Shown: positions 5,771 to 15,611 of the stretch, piece after piece | Layout of the letters: each line of letters begins with the position of its first letter | Numbering within the stretch: position 1 is the stretch's first letter | Assembly (NCBI GenBank): GCA_022839785.1 | Contig: JALHJW010000016.1 | Span: 1 to 45,919 of the forward strand | Length of the DNA: 45,919 nucleotides | Source: Desulfovibrio sp. | Lineage (GTDB): Bacteria > Desulfobacterota > Desulfovibrionia > Desulfovibrionales > Desulfovibrionaceae | Reading direction: 5' to 3' | The notes under the pieces: model-generated | Seen by the model: only the letters and a program-made list of their open reading frames with translations | What the model was told of the DNA's origin: nothing | Database searches by the model: none | Made by a program: the position numbers and the translations under genes

Positions 5771-8092
5771 CTACTGGCCCATGCACTCGCCCGCCGCGGT
5801 CCCGGCCCCTGCCCGGCCCGCGTCAGCCTTGTCCGCCTCCCCCTTGTATCCGGGCACAACCGTAAACATGCTTCTGAGCCTCGCCAGTTCCCTGGCGTTG
5901 TGCGCGCAGGCCGGAGCTTTCGACAGCATCCCGGCGATGTTCTCGCGCGACTCGCGGGACAGCAGCCAGCCGAGCGCGGGTTTGGCCGCGCCCGCCGGAA
6001 CCTCCATGCGGAAATGGAAGAAATGCGGCGCTCCGGCTGCCGGAAAAGCATCCGGAAGCGCCTTCGCCGAGCCCATCCATCCCCACATGGCCTCCAACTC
6101 CTCGGCGGCGCGCACGCCGCGCGCGTTTCTGGTGTTGAGCAACGCCGTGAGCGGCGCACGCACTTCCGGCGCCCAGGAGAGGGGCGAGGGAAGCGCCTCC
6201 CCGCGCGGCGCATCCTCGTCCGGAAAGACGAGGTCCGGGTCGCTGCTGATGAGGATGAAAATCGGCAGGATCGCCGCCCGGTTTCCCGTCTCCCTCCCGC
6301 CGCAGCGCCGCAGGACCGCCAGCATCAGTTCCCTGGCGGTTTCCGCGCCGAAATTCTCGTAGTATCCGCCGTCGACCACGTGCCCCAGCCCGTTTCCGTT
6401 CCGTTCCAGCGTGCCCGCCGGGCTCACGAAGGTGAAGCGGGCGGAATTGCCCGCGGCCGTGCTGAGGCGGATGTCGCCGCCTGTCAGCGCGAAGTAGTCG
6501 ATCACATCCAGGAATTCGTCCGGATACAGGGGGAAAGGCGCCTGGATGATCCGCTTGCCGGTCTCCACATGCGTTCCGTTGAGCAGCAGCAGGGGCCGCC
6601 AGCCGCTCCCGCAGTCCTGGGCGAAGAAGCGGCAGAATCCCTCGGCCAGGCCGTCCCCCTCCGCCTCTCCCGCCCGGCCGCCCTGCCGCCCCATGGCCGC
6701 GCGCCAGGACGCCTCCCAGGTCAGTTCCAGCGCCTCCTGCCGGTCTGGCATGAGGCCGAAGGGCAGAAAACGCTGCGCCATATCGATGGACAGGAAGCGC
6801 AGAAGCAGCGGCGTCAGACTGTCGCCATCCAGGGCGTTCCTGGCGGCCATGGCGTTTTTGGGCACGGCGCACCCGCGCTCCTGCAGATCGCCCAGCGCGG
6901 CCGCATAGAAGGTCGCGCCCACCGCGCCTCCCGACACGCCGCTGACGGCGAACAGGGATTCATGGAAGTCGGGAATCTCGCGCGTCAGCTCGCCCAGAAC
7001 AGTGGCGGTCCAGTAGGCCGCGCGCAGCCCCCCGCCCGCGGTGGCGACGATGACCAGCGGTCGCGGTTCTTCCCTTCCGAACCTCCGCCAGTCCGCCAGG
7101 CGGTCCTCCAGGGATGCGCGACAGGCTGGCAGGGGAAGCGTGCGCACCTGGTGATTGTCGTTGAGGAAGCTGCACGCGCAGGTCACCAGGAGAAGCAGCG
7201 TGACCACGGGGAAGGAGTCCGCCGTGGGCGCGCCGTCCAGCTCCGCGCCGGGTCTGCCCCGGGGACGCGTGATGAAGACCAGCCAACTGCCCAGCGGCAC
7301 GATCATGCCCAGGGAGAAGAACAGCACGCCGAGCGGCCCCACCAGTCGGCCCGCCTCCACGGGCGCCAGCCAGGCCGCCAGAAAGAGGGCAAGGAAGACG
7401 ACCCAGCTCACGACCATGAGCACGTTGCGCAGATACACCAGGTCCGCCGATGGCCCGCGATCCGGATCGCCCCCGGGCCTCCAGGCGGAAAGGGCGCGGT
7501 ACAACGGGAACCGCTTCTCGACGGTCTCCCGGAACTCGCTACGGTAGACGATGAACAGGAAGACCAGAAGGCCGACCGCCAGGCTGATGACCATAAAGAC
7601 GGCCGTGACGCCGGAGAGATGCAGTCCGCTCCGCAGGGAGAACGGGAAGACCGCGAAGACCGCGATTGCGGCGGCCACGGACACCGCGCGGGGAACGATC
7701 CTCAGGGCGTCGTGGAATCTCCGTTCGGGCTCAGGGACCTCACTCCCCTCTCCGCGCTCCCACGGACGGCCGTACAGGTTCTCCAGCAGCCAGCGCGCGC
7801 CGAACCAGCAGTGCAGTTCCCAATAGGCCGCGCCCAGGGCGAAAAAGCCGGCCTGGAGATAGGGAAAGCCGTCCGAGGCGTCCAGGCCCACGGCGATCTC
7901 CCGGGCCTGGTCGTTGAGCAGGAAGGCCGCGATTACGAGAAGGATGACGACGATGCTGAAGCGGCACTGCACCGCGACGATGAAGACGGAACTGTTGCGG
8001 TAAAACCACCCGGACACGCCGGAGAGAAGGCCCTTCAGCCAGGTCCAGACGCCCGCGAACCAGCCGAAAACCCTCGCCCATACACTCGCCAC
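5771..8092 (-). CDS. Membrane-anchored patatin-like phospholipase/acyl hydrolase
   Basis: This 773-residue protein joins an N-terminal membrane region to a patatin-type lipase domain. Hydrophobic segments lie at about 45-60, 136-152, 160-183, 223-243, 252-275 and 294-310. The lipase part begins near 344 with VIVATAGGGLRAAYW (oxyanion Gly-rich loop 353-355 with Arg357), then the nucleophile elbow GVSGG (385-389, Ser387) and the catalytic Asp in VVDGGYYENFG (Asp574), giving a complete Ser-Asp dyad. It should cleave acyl esters of membrane lipids, with the domain on one face of the inner membrane. The start is GTG at 8092, preceded by an unusually long Shine-Dalgarno match. It heads a leftward module with the lipoprotein and its continuation. 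Not a recognised phage or secretion toxin; partner proteins are unknown. Confidence 0.85.
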   Translation of the reverse strand: MASVWARVFGWFAGVWTWLKGLLSGVSGWFYRNSSVFIVAVQCRFSIVVILLVIAAFLLNDQAREIAVGLDASDGFPYLQAGFFALGAAYWELHCWFGARWLLENLYGRPWERGEGSEVPEPERRFHDALRIVPRAVSVAAAIAVFAVFPFSLRSGLHLSGVTAVFMVISLAVGLLVFLFIVYRSEFRETVEKRFPLYRALSAWRPGGDPDRGPSADLVYLRNVLMVVSWVVFLALFLAAWLAPVEAGRLVGPLGVLFFSLGMIVPLGSWLVFITRPRGRPGAELDGAPTADSFPVVTLLLLVTCACSFLNDNHQVRTLPLPACRASLEDRLADWRRFGREEPRPLVIVATAGGGLRAAYWTATVLGELTREIPDFHESLFAVSGVSGGAVGATFYAAALGDLQERGCAVPKNAMAARNALDGDSLTPLLLRFLSIDMAQRFLPFGLMPDRQEALELTWEASWRAAMGRQGGRAGEAEGDGLAEGFCRFFAQDCGSGWRPLLLLNGTHVETGKRIIQAPFPLYPDEFLDVIDYFALTGGDIRLSTAAGNSARFTFVSPAGTLERNGNGLGHVVDGGYYENFGAETARELMLAVLRRCGGRETGNRAAILPIFILISSDPDLVFPDEDAPRGEALPSPLSWAPEVRAPLTALLNTRNARGVRAAEELEAMWGWMGSAKALPDAFPAAGAPHFFHFRMEVPAGAAKPALGWLLSRESRENIAGMLSKAPACAHNARELARLRSMFTVVPGYKGEADKADAGRAGAGTAAGECMGQ

Positions 8093-8103
8093 GGATCACC
8101 TCC
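8093..8103 (-). promoter_or_regulatory. Extended Shine-Dalgarno sequence of the patatin-like gene
   Basis: On the minus strand GGAGGTGATCC immediately precedes the GTG start with six bases between GGAGG and GTG. All 11 bases are complementary to the usual 3' end of 16S rRNA, which is far longer than the 4-6 bases seen at neighbouring genes, and it justifies the GTG start. Confidence 0.75.
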
Positions 8104-8307
8104 GGCGGTCAGGGAAGGACGCATATCCGGCCCACTACATGAGATCGGTCGAAATATTCAAGACATGTGTCGAAAAAATAATACGCTGCGCAGTATGTCT
8201 ATTCCATGCGCGCGGTTGCTCCACGTTCGTGGTCGCCGATATGCATGCCGCCGTAGCCCCCGTGCAGGGCGACGCTCCCCTGCCCTGCGTTCCGGCGCGT
8301 TTCCGGC
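8104..8307. other. Intergenic region with an AT-rich island, likely promoter of the patatin module
   Basis: Bases 8145-8210 are clearly richer in A and T than the flanking DNA and contain the palindrome CTGCGCAG inside a larger imperfect repeat (around 8183-8198). The leftward patatin gene needs a promoter here, and the upstream PaaK-like gene ends at 8308 on the same strand. No -35/-10 pair with correct spacing is convincing. Confidence 0.4.
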
Positions 8308-9579
8308 CTAGTCGAACGTGCGTTCGTCCGTGAGCCGGGGGGCGGTTTCGGGCAGGTCGGCGTCGAGGAATTCGACCTCGGGCCTGAGCTTGCAGACGTC
8401 CTGGAAGGCCTTGGCGAAGGCGGCGGGATCGAAGCCCTCTCCCGCGCGCAGGCAGACGCGCAGGCGGTCGCGGCCGCCGGGGTTGTCCACGCGTATCTGC
8501 CAGCAGGCGATGGCCGGGAAGCGCGCGGCCACCGTGGCGGCCTGGGAGGGATAGATGAACTGCCCCTTGACCTTGGCCGTGTCGTCCACGCGGCCCACGA
8601 TGGCCCCGAGCTTGTGGGCCGTGCGGCCGCAGGCGCAGGGCTCGGTGACGAGGTAGGAAAGGTCGCCGGTGGCCAGACGGATGAGGGGGTATTCGCGCAC
8701 GAAGGGCGTGAAGACGACCTCGCCGGTTTCGCCGGGAGACACGGGCAGCTTGGACGCCGGGTCCACGATCTCGACCAGGCCCCGGCCGGAGAGGTGCATG
8801 CCGCCGAGCGCGCGGCATTCGAAGGCGATGCAGCCCACGTCCGCCGTGCCGTAGCCCTGGCGCACGGTCATGCCGAAGAGGCCCTCCACCTCCCGGCGCA
8901 GGGATTCGGGCAGGCGCTCCGCCGCCACGAAGGCCGTGCGCAGCCGCATGTCGCGCCGCAGGTCCAGGCCCTGGGCCTGCGCCTTTTCGGCGATGACCCG
9001 AAGATAGCTGGCCATGCCCACGAAGCCCGTCACCGGCAGGTCCGTGAGCAACTCGATCTGCTTCTCGGTGTTGCCCGGCCCCGCGGGGATGACGGCGCAG
9101 CCGATGGCGCGCAACGGCTCCTCCAGCATCAGCCCGGCCGGGGTGAGGTGGTAGCTGAATGTGTTCTGCACCAGGTCGCCGGGCCGAAAACCGCAGGCGA
9201 AGAAGGCCTCGGCCCAGCCCCAGTAGTCCGGGCCGCGTCCCTCGGGATCGTAGATCGGCCCCGGGGATTGGTAGATGCGCATGAGCGCGCCCGGTCCGCC
9301 CGCGACCATGCCCCCGAGCAGCCCCCTGCCCGTCTCCCGCTGCAGGGCGGAGAGGTCCTTTTTGGAGAGCGTGGGCAGGGCGTGGAAGGCCTCCCAGGAG
9401 GAGATGTCGCCCGCATGCGCGCCCGCCGCGCGCAGCCGCGCGGCGAATTCGGCCGAATGCTCCGCGGCGTGGGCCACGAGGGCCCGTATGCGCTCCCACT
9501 GGCGCTCGCGCCGCGCCTCGTGCGGCAGGGTCTCCTCGTCCGACCAGAAGCCGTGCGCGCGATCAATGTCCGTGTCCAT
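8308..9579 (-). CDS. PaaK-like phenylacetate-CoA ligase family protein with divergent nucleotide loop
   Basis: About 423 residues with the layout of the phenylacetate-CoA ligase family: an N-terminal helical part (TLSKKDLSAL), FSYHLTPAGLMLEEPLRAIGCAVIP, the YGTADVGCIAFEC motif that in the family holds acyl-adenylate residues, TPFVREYPLIRLATGDLS, and a small C-terminal lid with GRVDDTAKVKGQFIYPSQ. The family joins aryl acids to CoA through an AMP intermediate. The usual P-loop (SSGTTGxP) is absent; in its place is IYQSPGPIYDPEG, so ATP use may differ. ATG 9579 is chosen over TTG 9606 because it has GGGGGA upstream. It is the last gene of the transporter operon, 23 bases after livF. Substrate unknown. 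Confidence 0.82.
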   Translation of the reverse strand: MDTDIDRAHGFWSDEETLPHEARRERQWERIRALVAHAAEHSAEFAARLRAAGAHAGDISSWEAFHALPTLSKKDLSALQRETGRGLLGGMVAGGPGALMRIYQSPGPIYDPEGRGPDYWGWAEAFFACGFRPGDLVQNTFSYHLTPAGLMLEEPLRAIGCAVIPAGPGNTEKQIELLTDLPVTGFVGMASYLRVIAEKAQAQGLDLRRDMRLRTAFVAAERLPESLRREVEGLFGMTVRQGYGTADVGCIAFECRALGGMHLSGRGLVEIVDPASKLPVSPGETGEVVFTPFVREYPLIRLATGDLSYLVTEPCACGRTAHKLGAIVGRVDDTAKVKGQFIYPSQAATVAARFPAIACWQIRVDNPGGRDRLRVCLRAGEGFDPAAFAKAFQDVCKLRPEVEFLDADLPETAPRLTDERTFD

Positions 9580-9602
9580 GCGGTTGTCCCCCGTTGCGCG
9601 CG

Positions 9603-10411
<809 letters not shown>

Positions 10412-10412
<1 letters not shown>

Positions 10413-11584
10413 CACTTGCCCAGCCACTCGGCCTTGCGCGGCAGGGAGGGCGTGCCCTTGAGCACGAACTTACCGCCCTCCACCCTGTAGATCATGACCG
10501 ACATGAACGGCCGGTGGTCGTCCGGGAAGTAGCTGATGGGCGGGGTGAGGCCCATGGGGTCGAAATCGCGCAGGGTCTCCAGCGCGGCCTTCAGGGCCGG
10601 GCCGTCCACCGCGCCCTTCTCCGCGGCGCGCCGCACGCCCTCGGCCATGACCAGCATGGAGGCGAAGCCGCGCGTGTAGTGGGTCATCTGCGGCTCGTCT
10701 TTCGTGATCCTCCGGATGACCTGCATGCCGGGAACGTCCGCGCCGTAGACCGCGGCGGTCTGCAGGGTGTAGACGCCCTCGGCCGCGTCCCCGGCGAGCT
10801 TGAAGATGTTCTCGTCCACGCCCCAGATGTTGGTCAGGAAGGTGGTCTTGATGCCCAGCTTCTGGGCGTCCTTGAGGATCACGGCCGTGGACGAGGTGGT
10901 GCCGCCGACCCAGACGAAATCGGGCTGCTTGTCCTTGAGGGCCAGGAGCTGCGCCGTGGCGTCCAGCGCGCCCAGGGCCACGTTCTCCTCGCCCACGATC
11001 TCGAAGCCGATCTCCTTGGCGTAGTCCTTGGCCGCGGGAATGGGCGACTTGCCGTAGGGGTGGTCGGGATAGATCAGGGCCAGCTTGGGCGCGCGGGACT
11101 CCTTCCAGGCGTCGCGGAAGAATTTCAGGCCGCCGCGCAGCTGCGTGGAATAGTCCGCGGCCACGAAGAAGTTGTAGGGCGCGGTCTTGGGGTCGGCGAG
11201 ATGGGCCGAATAGGACGCCGACAGGGTCGGGACCTTGTCCTTGGCCACGAACTGGGTCAGGGCCTCGGTGTCCGCCGTGCCCCAGCCCTGCAGGCCCATG
11301 ATCTTGTCCTTGGCCGTGAAGCGCTTGTAGGCGGTGATGGCCTGCTGCGCGTTGTAGGCGTAGTCCACGTTCTCGGCCTGGAAGGTCCAGCCGGGCACGT
11401 ATTTCGTCTCGTTGAGCCACTTCACGCAATCCATGACGGCCTTGGAATAGGGCACGCCCACGTCCGAGGTGGGACCGGACAGGGCGGAGAGCACGCCGAG
11501 CTTGAAGACCTTGTCCGCGGCGTGGGAGAGGGAGGCGGAAAGCAGCATGCAGACCGCGAGGGCGGCGACGATGTATCGTTTCAT
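10412..11584 (-). CDS. livK: LivK-type periplasmic substrate-binding protein
   Basis: A 390-residue periplasmic binding protein of the Leu/Ile/Val type (type I fold). The signal peptide is MKRYIVAALAVCMLLSASLS followed by cleavage near SHA-ADK. The mature part starts FKLGVLSALSGPTSDVGVPY and has the family feature FFVAADYSTQLRGG and LIYPDHPYGKSPIPAAKDYA. The ATG at 11584 is chosen because AGGA lies nine bases upstream and it gives a clean signal peptide; earlier Met codons do not. It lies 151 bases after livM, longer than other gaps of the operon, with a small hairpin in the gap. Ligand specificity cannot be read; the ligases nearby suggest a carboxylic acid. Confidence 0.92.
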
Positions 11585-11657
11585 GATCGTAATCCTCATG
11601 GGGTTGTGGTCCGTCGGCGACAGGGGCCTCGTCCGCAAAGATGGAGTTTCGGGTCGT

Positions 11658-11673
11658 GCGGGGCTTCCCCCGC
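11658..11673 (-). other. Small hairpin between livM and livK
   Basis: GCGGGG (11658-11663) pairs with CCCCGC (11668-11673) around a 4-base loop. On the minus-strand message it lies 75 bases before the livK start. It could protect or partially terminate the mRNA and so raise the ratio of binding protein to permease, a common arrangement, but there is no T run. Confidence 0.3.
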
Positions 11674-11735
11674 TAGCAGCAGTCCGGCCGCGTTCATGGC
11701 TCCCATCCTCCTTGCGTCAAAGGTTGCGGCAAACA

Positions 11736-12782
11736 TCAGTGGGCGAACGGATACAGCTTCCAGTACGCCTTGAACAACCGCCAGCGATAACTGAGCCCTT
11801 CGGGCTCGAAGATCAGGAAGAGCACCAGCACCAGGCCGAAGATGCCTTCCTTCATGGCCATGAGCGAATCGGAGAGGCCGGGCAGCACGTCCGAGGCCGC
11901 GCCCGAGGCGAAGGTCAGGAACTCGGGCAGGAGCGTGATGAAGATGGCCCCGAAGACCGAGCCCTGGACGCTGCCCATGCCGCCGATGATGATCATGGCC
12001 AAGTAGCTGATGGACAGGCCCACGCCGAACATCTCCGGCGTGACGTACATCACGTAGTGCGCCCACAGGCCGCCCGCCACGCCCGCCAGGAAGGACGAGA
12101 CGCCGAAGGCGGCGAGCTTGGTGGCGAAAAGGTTGACGCCCACGATCTCGGCCGAGAGATAGTAGTCGCGCACGGCCACGAAGGCGCGGCCGGGCCGGGT
12201 GCGCATGATGTTGGAGACGGCCAGCACGACCAGGGCGGCCACGGCGAAGGAGAGCCAGAAGTGGCCGGGCTCGTCGTCGATGGCCAGGCCGAAAAGGTCG
12301 GGCGAGGCCACGATCATGCCGTTGGAGCCGCCGGTCAGCCCGTCCCAGTGGAGGAAGAGGTATTCGATGATGATCTGGGCCGCCAGGGTGGCGATGGCCA
12401 GATAGATGCCCTTGAGCCGGAGCGAGGGGATGCCGAAGAACATGCCCACGCAGGCGGCCACCAGCCCGCCCGCGGGCAGGGCCAGGAGGAAGGGCAGGCC
12501 CAGGCCCGAGAGGATGGCCGAGGCGTAGGCCCCCACGCCGACGAACGCGCCGTGGCCCAGGGATATCTGGCCGCAGCAGCCGGTGAGCAGGTTGAGCGCC
12601 ACCGCGCCGATGACCGCCACGTGGATCATGATCAGCACGGAGAGGTCGTAGGCGTCGAGGAACAGCGGACAGAAGGCGTAGGCCGCGAAGAAGAGGCCGA
12701 AGCGCCACCTCTGGAAGCTCGTGGGCAGGAGCTGCGATTCCGAGGCGTAGGAGGTGTGGAAGAGGCCGCAGGTTCCCTGCAT
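11736..12782 (-). CDS. livM: LivM-type ABC transporter permease
   Basis: A 348-residue integral membrane permease of the HAAT family with about ten hydrophobic segments. The conserved LLTGCCGQISLGHGAFVGVGAYASA near residues 66-90 is the LivM hallmark, and AIATLAAQIIIEYLFLHWDGLTGGSNG and IIIGGMGSVQGSVFGAIFIT near the end are the loop that contacts the ATPase. It starts at ATG 12782, one base after the livH stop at 12784-12786, showing tight coupling. It pairs with LivH to form the channel. Confidence 0.94.
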   Translation of the reverse strand: MQGTCGLFHTSYASESQLLPTSFQRWRFGLFFAAYAFCPLFLDAYDLSVLIMIHVAVIGAVALNLLTGCCGQISLGHGAFVGVGAYASAILSGLGLPFLLALPAGGLVAACVGMFFGIPSLRLKGIYLAIATLAAQIIIEYLFLHWDGLTGGSNGMIVASPDLFGLAIDDEPGHFWLSFAVAALVVLAVSNIMRTRPGRAFVAVRDYYLSAEIVGVNLFATKLAAFGVSSFLAGVAGGLWAHYVMYVTPEMFGVGLSISYLAMIIIGGMGSVQGSVFGAIFITLLPEFLTFASGAASDVLPGLSDSLMAMKEGIFGLVLVLFLIFEPEGLSYRWRLFKAYWKLYPFAH

Positions 12783-12783
12783 G

Positions 12784-13671
12784 TTACACCCGCTCGATGT
12801 GCCTGGTCCCGAAGAGACCGTAGGGTTTGACCATCAGGATCAGCACCAGGAAGATGAAGGCCGAGACCTCGCGAAAGCCGCCCAGGCCGAGCAGATCCTT
12901 GGCCAGACCGCCGCAGACGTTCTCCAACACGCCGATGGCCAGGCCGCCGATGGCCGCGCCGAGCAGGCTGTCGAGCCCCCCCAGGATCACGGCCGGGAAG
13001 ACCTTGAGCCCGAGCTGGCCGAGCTGGATGTTGATGCCGTTGATGTTGCCCAGGATCACGCCGCCGATGCTGGAGACCACGGCCGCGATGCACCAGGACA
13101 GGGCGAAGATGTTCTTGATGCCGATGCCCATGGACTGCGCGGCCTGCTGGTCGAAGGCCGTGGCCCGCATGGCGATGCCGTAGCGCGAATACTTGAAGAA
13201 CAGGGTGAAGGCCGCGAAGAGCAGCAGCGAGAGCAGGAAGGCCGCCACGTAGACCGGAGCCACGGGCACCCCGGCGACCATCACCGGCTCCGTGGGCAGA
13301 ACCTCGGGGTAGACCCGGATGTCCGTGCCCCAGAAGAACTGCACCACGGCCTTCAGCACGCTGGACAGGCCGATGGTGACCATGATCACGCTGATGATGG
13401 GCTCGCCGATCATGGGCCGCAGGATCAGCCGCTCGATGCACAGGCCCAGGAGCACGGAGAAGGCCAGGGTGAGCAGGAACGAGGCGATGAACGGCAGTCC
13501 GGCCTGCACCGTGAGCGCGAAGCAGACGTAGGCCCCGGCCATGAGCATCTCGCCCTGGGCGAAGTTCACGACCTTGGTCGCCTTGTAGATGATGACGAAG
13601 CCCAGGGCCACCAGGCTGTAGATGGAGCCGATGACCAGGCCGCTGATGAAGAGTTGCAGATAGAATTCCAC
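12784..13671 (-). CDS. livH: LivH-type ABC transporter permease
   Basis: A 295-residue membrane permease, the partner of LivM. It opens with EFYLQLFISGLVIGSIYSLV and has the family motif ALGFVIIYKATKVVNFAQGE, then MRATAFDQQAAQSMGI and VILGGLDSLLGAAIGGLAIG near the C terminus. The start is GTG at 13671, one base after the acyl-CoA ligase stop; GGGGGCG lies upstream. About eight hydrophobic segments are visible. Confidence 0.94.
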   Translation of the reverse strand: MEFYLQLFISGLVIGSIYSLVALGFVIIYKATKVVNFAQGEMLMAGAYVCFALTVQAGLPFIASFLLTLAFSVLLGLCIERLILRPMIGEPIISVIMVTIGLSSVLKAVVQFFWGTDIRVYPEVLPTEPVMVAGVPVAPVYVAAFLLSLLLFAAFTLFFKYSRYGIAMRATAFDQQAAQSMGIGIKNIFALSWCIAAVVSSIGGVILGNINGINIQLGQLGLKVFPAVILGGLDSLLGAAIGGLAIGVLENVCGGLAKDLLGLGGFREVSAFIFLVLILMVKPYGLFGTRHIERV

Positions 13672-13672
13672 G

Positions 13673-15571
13673 TCACGCCCCCTGCACGTCCGCGCACACG
13701 ACGATTCCGGACATGCGCCGCACGCGGCCGTCCTGGTACTGTATCTCGGTCTCCAAGGCGACCTCGGCGGCCTCCGCGTACAGTCCCTCGACGAGCGCGG
13801 CGTACCGCTCCCCCACCACGCCGCGCCGGACTTTCCGCGTGCGCGTCAGCTCGCCGTCGTCCGCGTCCAGCTCCTTGTAGAGCAGCGCGAAGCGCCGGAT
13901 GCGGTGCGCCTCGGGAAGCTGCGCGTTGACCGCCTCCACCTCGGAGCGCATGAGCGCGTAGACCTCGGGCTTGCCCGAGAGGTCCTGATAGGTGGTGTAG
14001 GTGAGCTGCCGCGACTCGGCGAAGCGGCCCACGATCTCGAAGTCGATGCACAGGATGGCCGCGGCGAAGTCGCGGCCGCCGCCCAGGACCACGGCCTCGC
14101 GCACGTAGGGGCTGAACTTGAGCTTGTTCTCCAGGAACTGGGGCGAAAAGCGCTCGCCCGAGGTAAGCTGCATGACGTCCTTGAGGCGGTCGATGACCAC
14201 CAGCCGCCCCTGCGCGTCGAAATAGCCCGCGTCGCCGGAGAGCAGCCAGCCGTCCCGCATGGTCTCGGCCGTGGCCTTCTCGTTCCTGTAGTAGCCCTTG
14301 AAGACAGCCGGGCTCCTCGAAAGAATCTCGCCCTCCCCGGAGATGACGAGCTCGGTCTCGGGGATGGCCTGCCCCACGCTGGTGAAGTCCACGGCTCCAT
14401 CCCTGTGGATGCAGGAGATGCCCGCGATCTCGGTCTGGCCGTAAATCTGCTTGAGGTTCACGCCGATGGCGTGGAAGAAGCGGAAGGTGTCCGGCCCCAG
14501 CGCCGCGCCGCCGGTGCAGGCGGAGCGGATGCGCGAGAAGCCGAGCTTGTCCTTCAGGCTGCGGAAGAGCAGCAGCCAGGCCGCGAAAGCCCCCAGGCGC
14601 GACAGGAGCCCGGGGCTGCGGCCCTGGAAGGCGGCCTCGGCGCAGGCCTCGCCCAGGGGCATCAGCCTGTTGTAGAGCCAGCGCTTGAAGGGCGTGGTTT
14701 CCATGATCTTGACGCGGACCTTGGCGGCCATGTTCTCCCACACGCGCGGCGGGGAAAAAATGACGTGGGGGCCGATCTCGCGGATGTTCTCCTGCACCGT
14801 GTCCGGCTCCTCGGGAAAATTCACGCAGAAGCCGAAGAGCAGGGCCGAGGCCACGGCCATCATCTGCTCGCCCATCCAGGCCAGGGGCAGGAAGGAGACG
14901 AACTCGTCGCCCGGCAGCTTGGGGTCCACGCTCCCCAGGTTGGCGGCCATGGAGAGCATGTTGCGGTGCGAGAGCATGGCCAGCTTGGGGCGGCCCGTGG
15001 TGCCGGAGGTGGTGGCGATGAGGCAGACCTCGTCCGGGTCCCGCGCCTCGGCCCACTCGGCGAAGCGATGGGCCTCGGGCTTGCCCAGTTCGCGGACGCG
15101 CGTGAAGGGCATGAGCCCGGGTTCGTCGTAGGCGGCCATGCCCTTGGGATCGTGGTAGACGATGTATTCCAGCGCGCCGGCCGGTCCGGCCCGCAGCTCC
15201 AGCATCTTGTCCACCTGCTCCTGGTCCTCGGCCACGACCAGACGCGCGCCGGTCAGCTCGAAGACGTAGCCGACCTCCTCGGCCGGGGCGTCCTGATAGA
15301 GGCCCAGCGCGATGCCGCCCAGGGCCTGGATGGCCAGTTCGGCCCAGAGCCATTCGGGACGGTTGTCGCCGATGAGCACGACGACGTCGCCCTGCCCGAA
15401 GCCGAGGGACTTGAGGCCCGCGGCGAATTCGGAGGTTATGCGGAGATAGTCGCTCCAGGTGTAGGGCTGCCAGACGCCCCACTCCTTTTCGCGGAGGGCC
15501 GTGCGGCCGCCCCGGCGCGCGGCATTGCCGACGAGCAGGCGGGGCAGCGTGGTGTCGTACGCGGTATGCAT
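13673..15571 (-). CDS. Long-chain-type acyl-CoA synthetase (AMP-forming)
   Basis: A 632-residue AMP-forming ligase of the FadD15/long-chain acyl-CoA synthetase branch. The phosphate loop TTSGTTGRPK is at about 187-196, the YGQTE-type motif IYGQTEIAGI follows near 415-425, and the SGDAGYFDAQGRLVVIDRLKD motif with the lid region is at about 500-520. It should couple an imported carboxylic acid to CoA using ATP. The start ATG 15571 (MHTAYDTTLPRLLVGN) is chosen because residues upstream in the frame read from livG in another frame. It sits between livG and livH with a 40-base gap to livG and one base to livH, so it is an internal operon member rather than an insertion. Confidence 0.9.
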   Translation of the reverse strand: MHTAYDTTLPRLLVGNAARRGGRTALREKEWGVWQPYTWSDYLRITSEFAAGLKSLGFGQGDVVVLIGDNRPEWLWAELAIQALGGIALGLYQDAPAEEVGYVFELTGARLVVAEDQEQVDKMLELRAGPAGALEYIVYHDPKGMAAYDEPGLMPFTRVRELGKPEAHRFAEWAEARDPDEVCLIATTSGTTGRPKLAMLSHRNMLSMAANLGSVDPKLPGDEFVSFLPLAWMGEQMMAVASALLFGFCVNFPEEPDTVQENIREIGPHVIFSPPRVWENMAAKVRVKIMETTPFKRWLYNRLMPLGEACAEAAFQGRSPGLLSRLGAFAAWLLLFRSLKDKLGFSRIRSACTGGAALGPDTFRFFHAIGVNLKQIYGQTEIAGISCIHRDGAVDFTSVGQAIPETELVISGEGEILSRSPAVFKGYYRNEKATAETMRDGWLLSGDAGYFDAQGRLVVIDRLKDVMQLTSGERFSPQFLENKLKFSPYVREAVVLGGGRDFAAAILCIDFEIVGRFAESRQLTYTTYQDLSGKPEVYALMRSEVEAVNAQLPEAHRIRRFALLYKELDADDGELTRTRKVRRGVVGERYAALVEGLYAEAAEVALETEIQYQDGRVRRMSGIVVCADVQGA

Positions 15572-15611
15572 CTCGATAGTTCCGTTTCCATGGCTGCTGT
15601 GCGCCCCGTGT

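Noticed and set aside
8093..8103. Possible end of a 16S rRNA gene (GGATCACCTCC on the plus strand)
   Set aside because: Only these 11 bases match; no rRNA sequence precedes them. They read as the Shine-Dalgarno of the leftward gene.
5282..8311. 1009-codon open frame on the plus strand
   Set aside because: It lies antisense to the patatin-like and lipoprotein genes, shows no family motif and has the Arg/Gln/His-rich composition typical of shadow frames in GC-rich DNA.
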